Shown one piece after another: positions 62,589-64,000 of a DNA stretch of 64,000 bases. The position numbers were made by a program, and so were the translations under genes. The notes beneath the pieces are model-generated. The model ran no database searches and was not told where the DNA came from. It saw only the letters and a list, made by a program, of their open reading frames with translations. The DNA comes from Planococcus sp. CP5-4_YE (GTDB lineage Bacteria > Bacillota > Bacilli > Bacillales_A > Planococcaceae). Position 1 is the first letter of the stretch. Each line of letters begins with the position of its first letter. The stretch covers positions 16,682-80,681 of the forward strand of contig NZ_JAHPZO010000014.1 of the NCBI RefSeq assembly GCF_019042655.1, read 5' to 3'.

Positions 62589-63611
62589 ATGAAAAAAGAA
62601 ATCACAGTCGGCGCAGCCGAGTTGAAATGGGATTTGGAAACGGGAAAAGTGCTCTTTGACGGCGGCGATGTCGTCTTTTTCTGGACTTCTGCCATGGAAA
62701 CCTTTTTCGATACGATCCGGGAAATTACCGGTACCGAAGCGACCGACCTGGTGCTTGAGACCACGGGATTCAGGCAAGGAATCGTTGTCGGAGAAGGCTT
62801 CCGGGAACTGAAGAATATCAACGCCAGCAATGTTGTCGAATGGATTTCCAATACCTATGCCCCAGCCGGCTGGGGGAAAGTAGAGATTGTCGAGATGGAC
62901 ATCGAACAATACACATTCACGATGCATATACAGGATGATTGGGAATACAAAATGAACCAATTGAACCGCAAAGGTGCCAAAGGAATTTTTGTTCCTTCCC
63001 ATTATGCCGGTGTCTTGACGGGGTTATTCGGACAGAACTTCTGGTACCGAACCATCCGCTACCAAAATGATGAACAGCCTTACAGCATCGTGGAATATTA
63101 TCCATCAGAGGTCAATGTTCAGCAAAATATCCGGGAACTGGCGAGACGCCAAGAAGGCCAACAAATTCGCCAACTTGAAGAAATGGTCAACGAAAAGACC
63201 CAGAGGCTCCAGAAGCTAGTGCGCGAACTTTCCTCCCCTGTCATTCCGGTGCTTGAAGGAATCATCGTGGTGCCGATGATTGGAAGCTACGACGAAGACC
63301 GGACAGAAGACCTGATCAACAACACATTAACCGAACTGCCGAGACACAAAGCGGAATTTCTGTTGCTCGACCTGACAGGATTGAACCGAAGCATCTCAGA
63401 ACACACTGCGCAATTGATCGATAAATTGGCAGCGGCCGCACGCTTGCTCGGTACTGAGACGATTCTAGTCGGCGTCTCGCCGGAGCTCGCCATAATCATT
63501 ACACGGACAATGCAAGATCTGTCGAAATTCGAAGCCTTGCAGAGCCTGCAGCACGGTATTTATTATGCGCTTGGCCGAAGCGGGCGTTCCATCAGCCAAA
63601 AAAACAAGTGA
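62589..63611 (+). CDS. V4R-like sensor fused to a STAS domain (RsbR-type)
   Basis: A 340-residue protein. An N-terminal V4R/4-vinyl-reductase-like ligand domain (about 20-180; GWGKVEIVEMDIEQYTFTM, GIFVPSHYAGVLTGLFG), a coiled-coil linker (about 190-220), and a C-terminal STAS domain (about 225-335; LLLDLTGLNRSISEHTAQL, AIIITRTMQDLS). The STAS sequence resembles RsbR paralogues of the stressosome, which relay stress to sigma-B; threonines are present in DLTG and EHTA. The partner MEDS protein is upstream. Function as a stress sensor is inference. Confidence 0.85.
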   Translation: MKKEITVGAAELKWDLETGKVLFDGGDVVFFWTSAMETFFDTIREITGTEATDLVLETTGFRQGIVVGEGFRELKNINASNVVEWISNTYAPAGWGKVEIVEMDIEQYTFTMHIQDDWEYKMNQLNRKGAKGIFVPSHYAGVLTGLFGQNFWYRTIRYQNDEQPYSIVEYYPSEVNVQQNIRELARRQEGQQIRQLEEMVNEKTQRLQKLVRELSSPVIPVLEGIIVVPMIGSYDEDRTEDLINNTLTELPRHKAEFLLLDLTGLNRSISEHTAQLIDKLAAAARLLGTETILVGVSPELAIIITRTMQDLSKFEALQSLQHGIYYALGRSGRSISQKNK

Positions 63612-63645
63612 AACGAGGAGTTGTCTCGTTTTACTTGTTTTTTTA
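63602..63645. terminator. Bidirectional terminator after the STAS gene
   Basis: AAACAAGTGAAACGAG/CTCGTTTTACTTGTTT stem (one G-U pair) with loop GAGTTGT and a T7 tail. It also lies at the 3' end of the DUF3784 gene on the minus strand. Confidence 0.85.
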
Positions 63646-64000
63646 TGCTTGCTGACAGGCGGCTGTTCCAAAAACCGCCCGCCTGTATTCATATAAATCA
63701 AAGCCATTCCGGTAAATCCCAGAAACAAGGCGACTCCAATATAAAACATCCAACTTTTCTCAAGCAACATGCCAGCAAGCCAAAATAACATGCTGAATGC
63801 CAAAGCGAATAATAATTTCCCGATAAAACGAGACATCGCCGGCCCATCATATTCCGCTTTTTATTCTTTAGGCATCGCGTTGTAACCTGCGATTAAAAAT
63901 GTGCCTTTACTTTGCAACATATAAAGCCCTAGGAGTACCATCATGAACGCCACCGCACCGATGACCAATACGCCCGATTTGATTTCATCCCCCCCCCCCC
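63631..64000 (-). pseudogene. DUF3784 family gene, split by an in-frame stop, 5' end outside window
   Basis: Minus strand. The visible 5' part reads ... VLLGLYMLQSKGTFLIAGYN, AMPKE, then a TAA stop (63861-63863); the same frame continues KAEYDGPAMSRFIGKLLFAL and further. In DUF3784 proteins the AGYNxMPKEEK and CRFxGKLLF segments are joined, so one codon, likely GAA, appears changed to TAA. At the 3' end the frame passes the A7 run near 63638-63644; one more A would give KHKKNK and a stop at 63631, inside the terminator, whereas the present frame runs on antisense into the STAS gene. Two lesions suggest decay or low-quality sequence. The very end of the window is a C12 run. Confidence 0.6.

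Noticed and set aside
63465..63836. A 123-residue frame starting MSRFIGKLL on the minus strand
   Set aside because: Its start is an internal Met of the DUF3784 family (CRFxGKLLF), its 5' end is cut by an in-frame TAA, and its 3' end crosses a terminator and runs antisense over the STAS gene. Treated as part of the pseudogene.

Overview
The window looks like a chromosomal segment of a low-to-mid G+C Bacillota, most probably Planococcaceae (Planococcus or a close relative). Evidence seen in the sequence: Bacillales-type gene content (NprR/PlcR-like regulator, PbpC, YxjC/YxjF, YkuI, YitT, YusW and BacNaV-like genes), strong AGGAGG-type ribosome sites, frequent GTG/TTG starts and compact U-tract terminators. 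The genus is inference: it rests on a subtilisin very close to the S41-type enzymes of cold-adapted Bacillus-like strains and on BacNaV plus salt-related genes. No rRNA, tRNA, CRISPR, prophage or insertion-sequence gene was seen.

Layout. 1-5.3 kb: a minus-strand set (M20 amidohydrolase, trans-sulfuration-type PLP enzyme, metal-less M24 hydrolase resembling ectoine hydrolase) under a PucR-type regulator. 6.2-9.1 kb: an RRNPP quorum-sensing cassette (NprR/PlcR-like receptor plus a 47-residue secreted pro-peptide) directly downstream of an S41-like secreted subtilisin with a sigma-B-like promoter. 9.1-23 kb: an alpha-glucoside region with three GH13 glucosidases, an MsmEFG-type ABC importer, a LacI regulator and a ROK glucokinase, interrupted by pbpC and pgi. 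23-36 kb: bioY with a BirA-type operator, panE, ykvI, a VTT protein, a hydrolase, the hydroxybutyrate pair yxjF/yxjC with a divergent LysR, a BacNaV sodium channel, a class F sortase coupled to a DUF4397 surface protein, an RNase H-like protein, a KtrA/KtrC potassium regulator and cysK.

36-64 kb: a peroxiredoxin-like gene, an Ssu/Tau/Nrt-type ABC transporter, a tandem YusW lipoprotein, an MFS exporter, a glycerate kinase with a two-gene DUF3100-type membrane protein, a CPA1 antiporter, DUF202, CapA, GyrI-like, YitT, a YkuI-like degenerate EAL protein, PPK2, small membrane peptides with a sigma-B-like promoter, gudB, an LTA-synthase-family enzyme, short-chain dehydrogenase and acetyltransferase genes, a MEDS plus V4R-STAS pair, and a DUF3784 gene split by an in-frame stop at the right edge. 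The last 12 bases are a C homopolymer, so the window may end at a contig end.

How the genes work together. Oligosaccharide taken up by the importer is split by the GH13 enzymes, phosphorylated by the ROK kinase and passed on through Pgi; three LacI/cre-like sites in the promoter region explain induction and carbon repression. The quorum cassette probably ties cell density to the protease. Salt and ion genes (BacNaV, KtrA/C, CPA1, a possible ectoine hydrolase) fit a halotolerant life.
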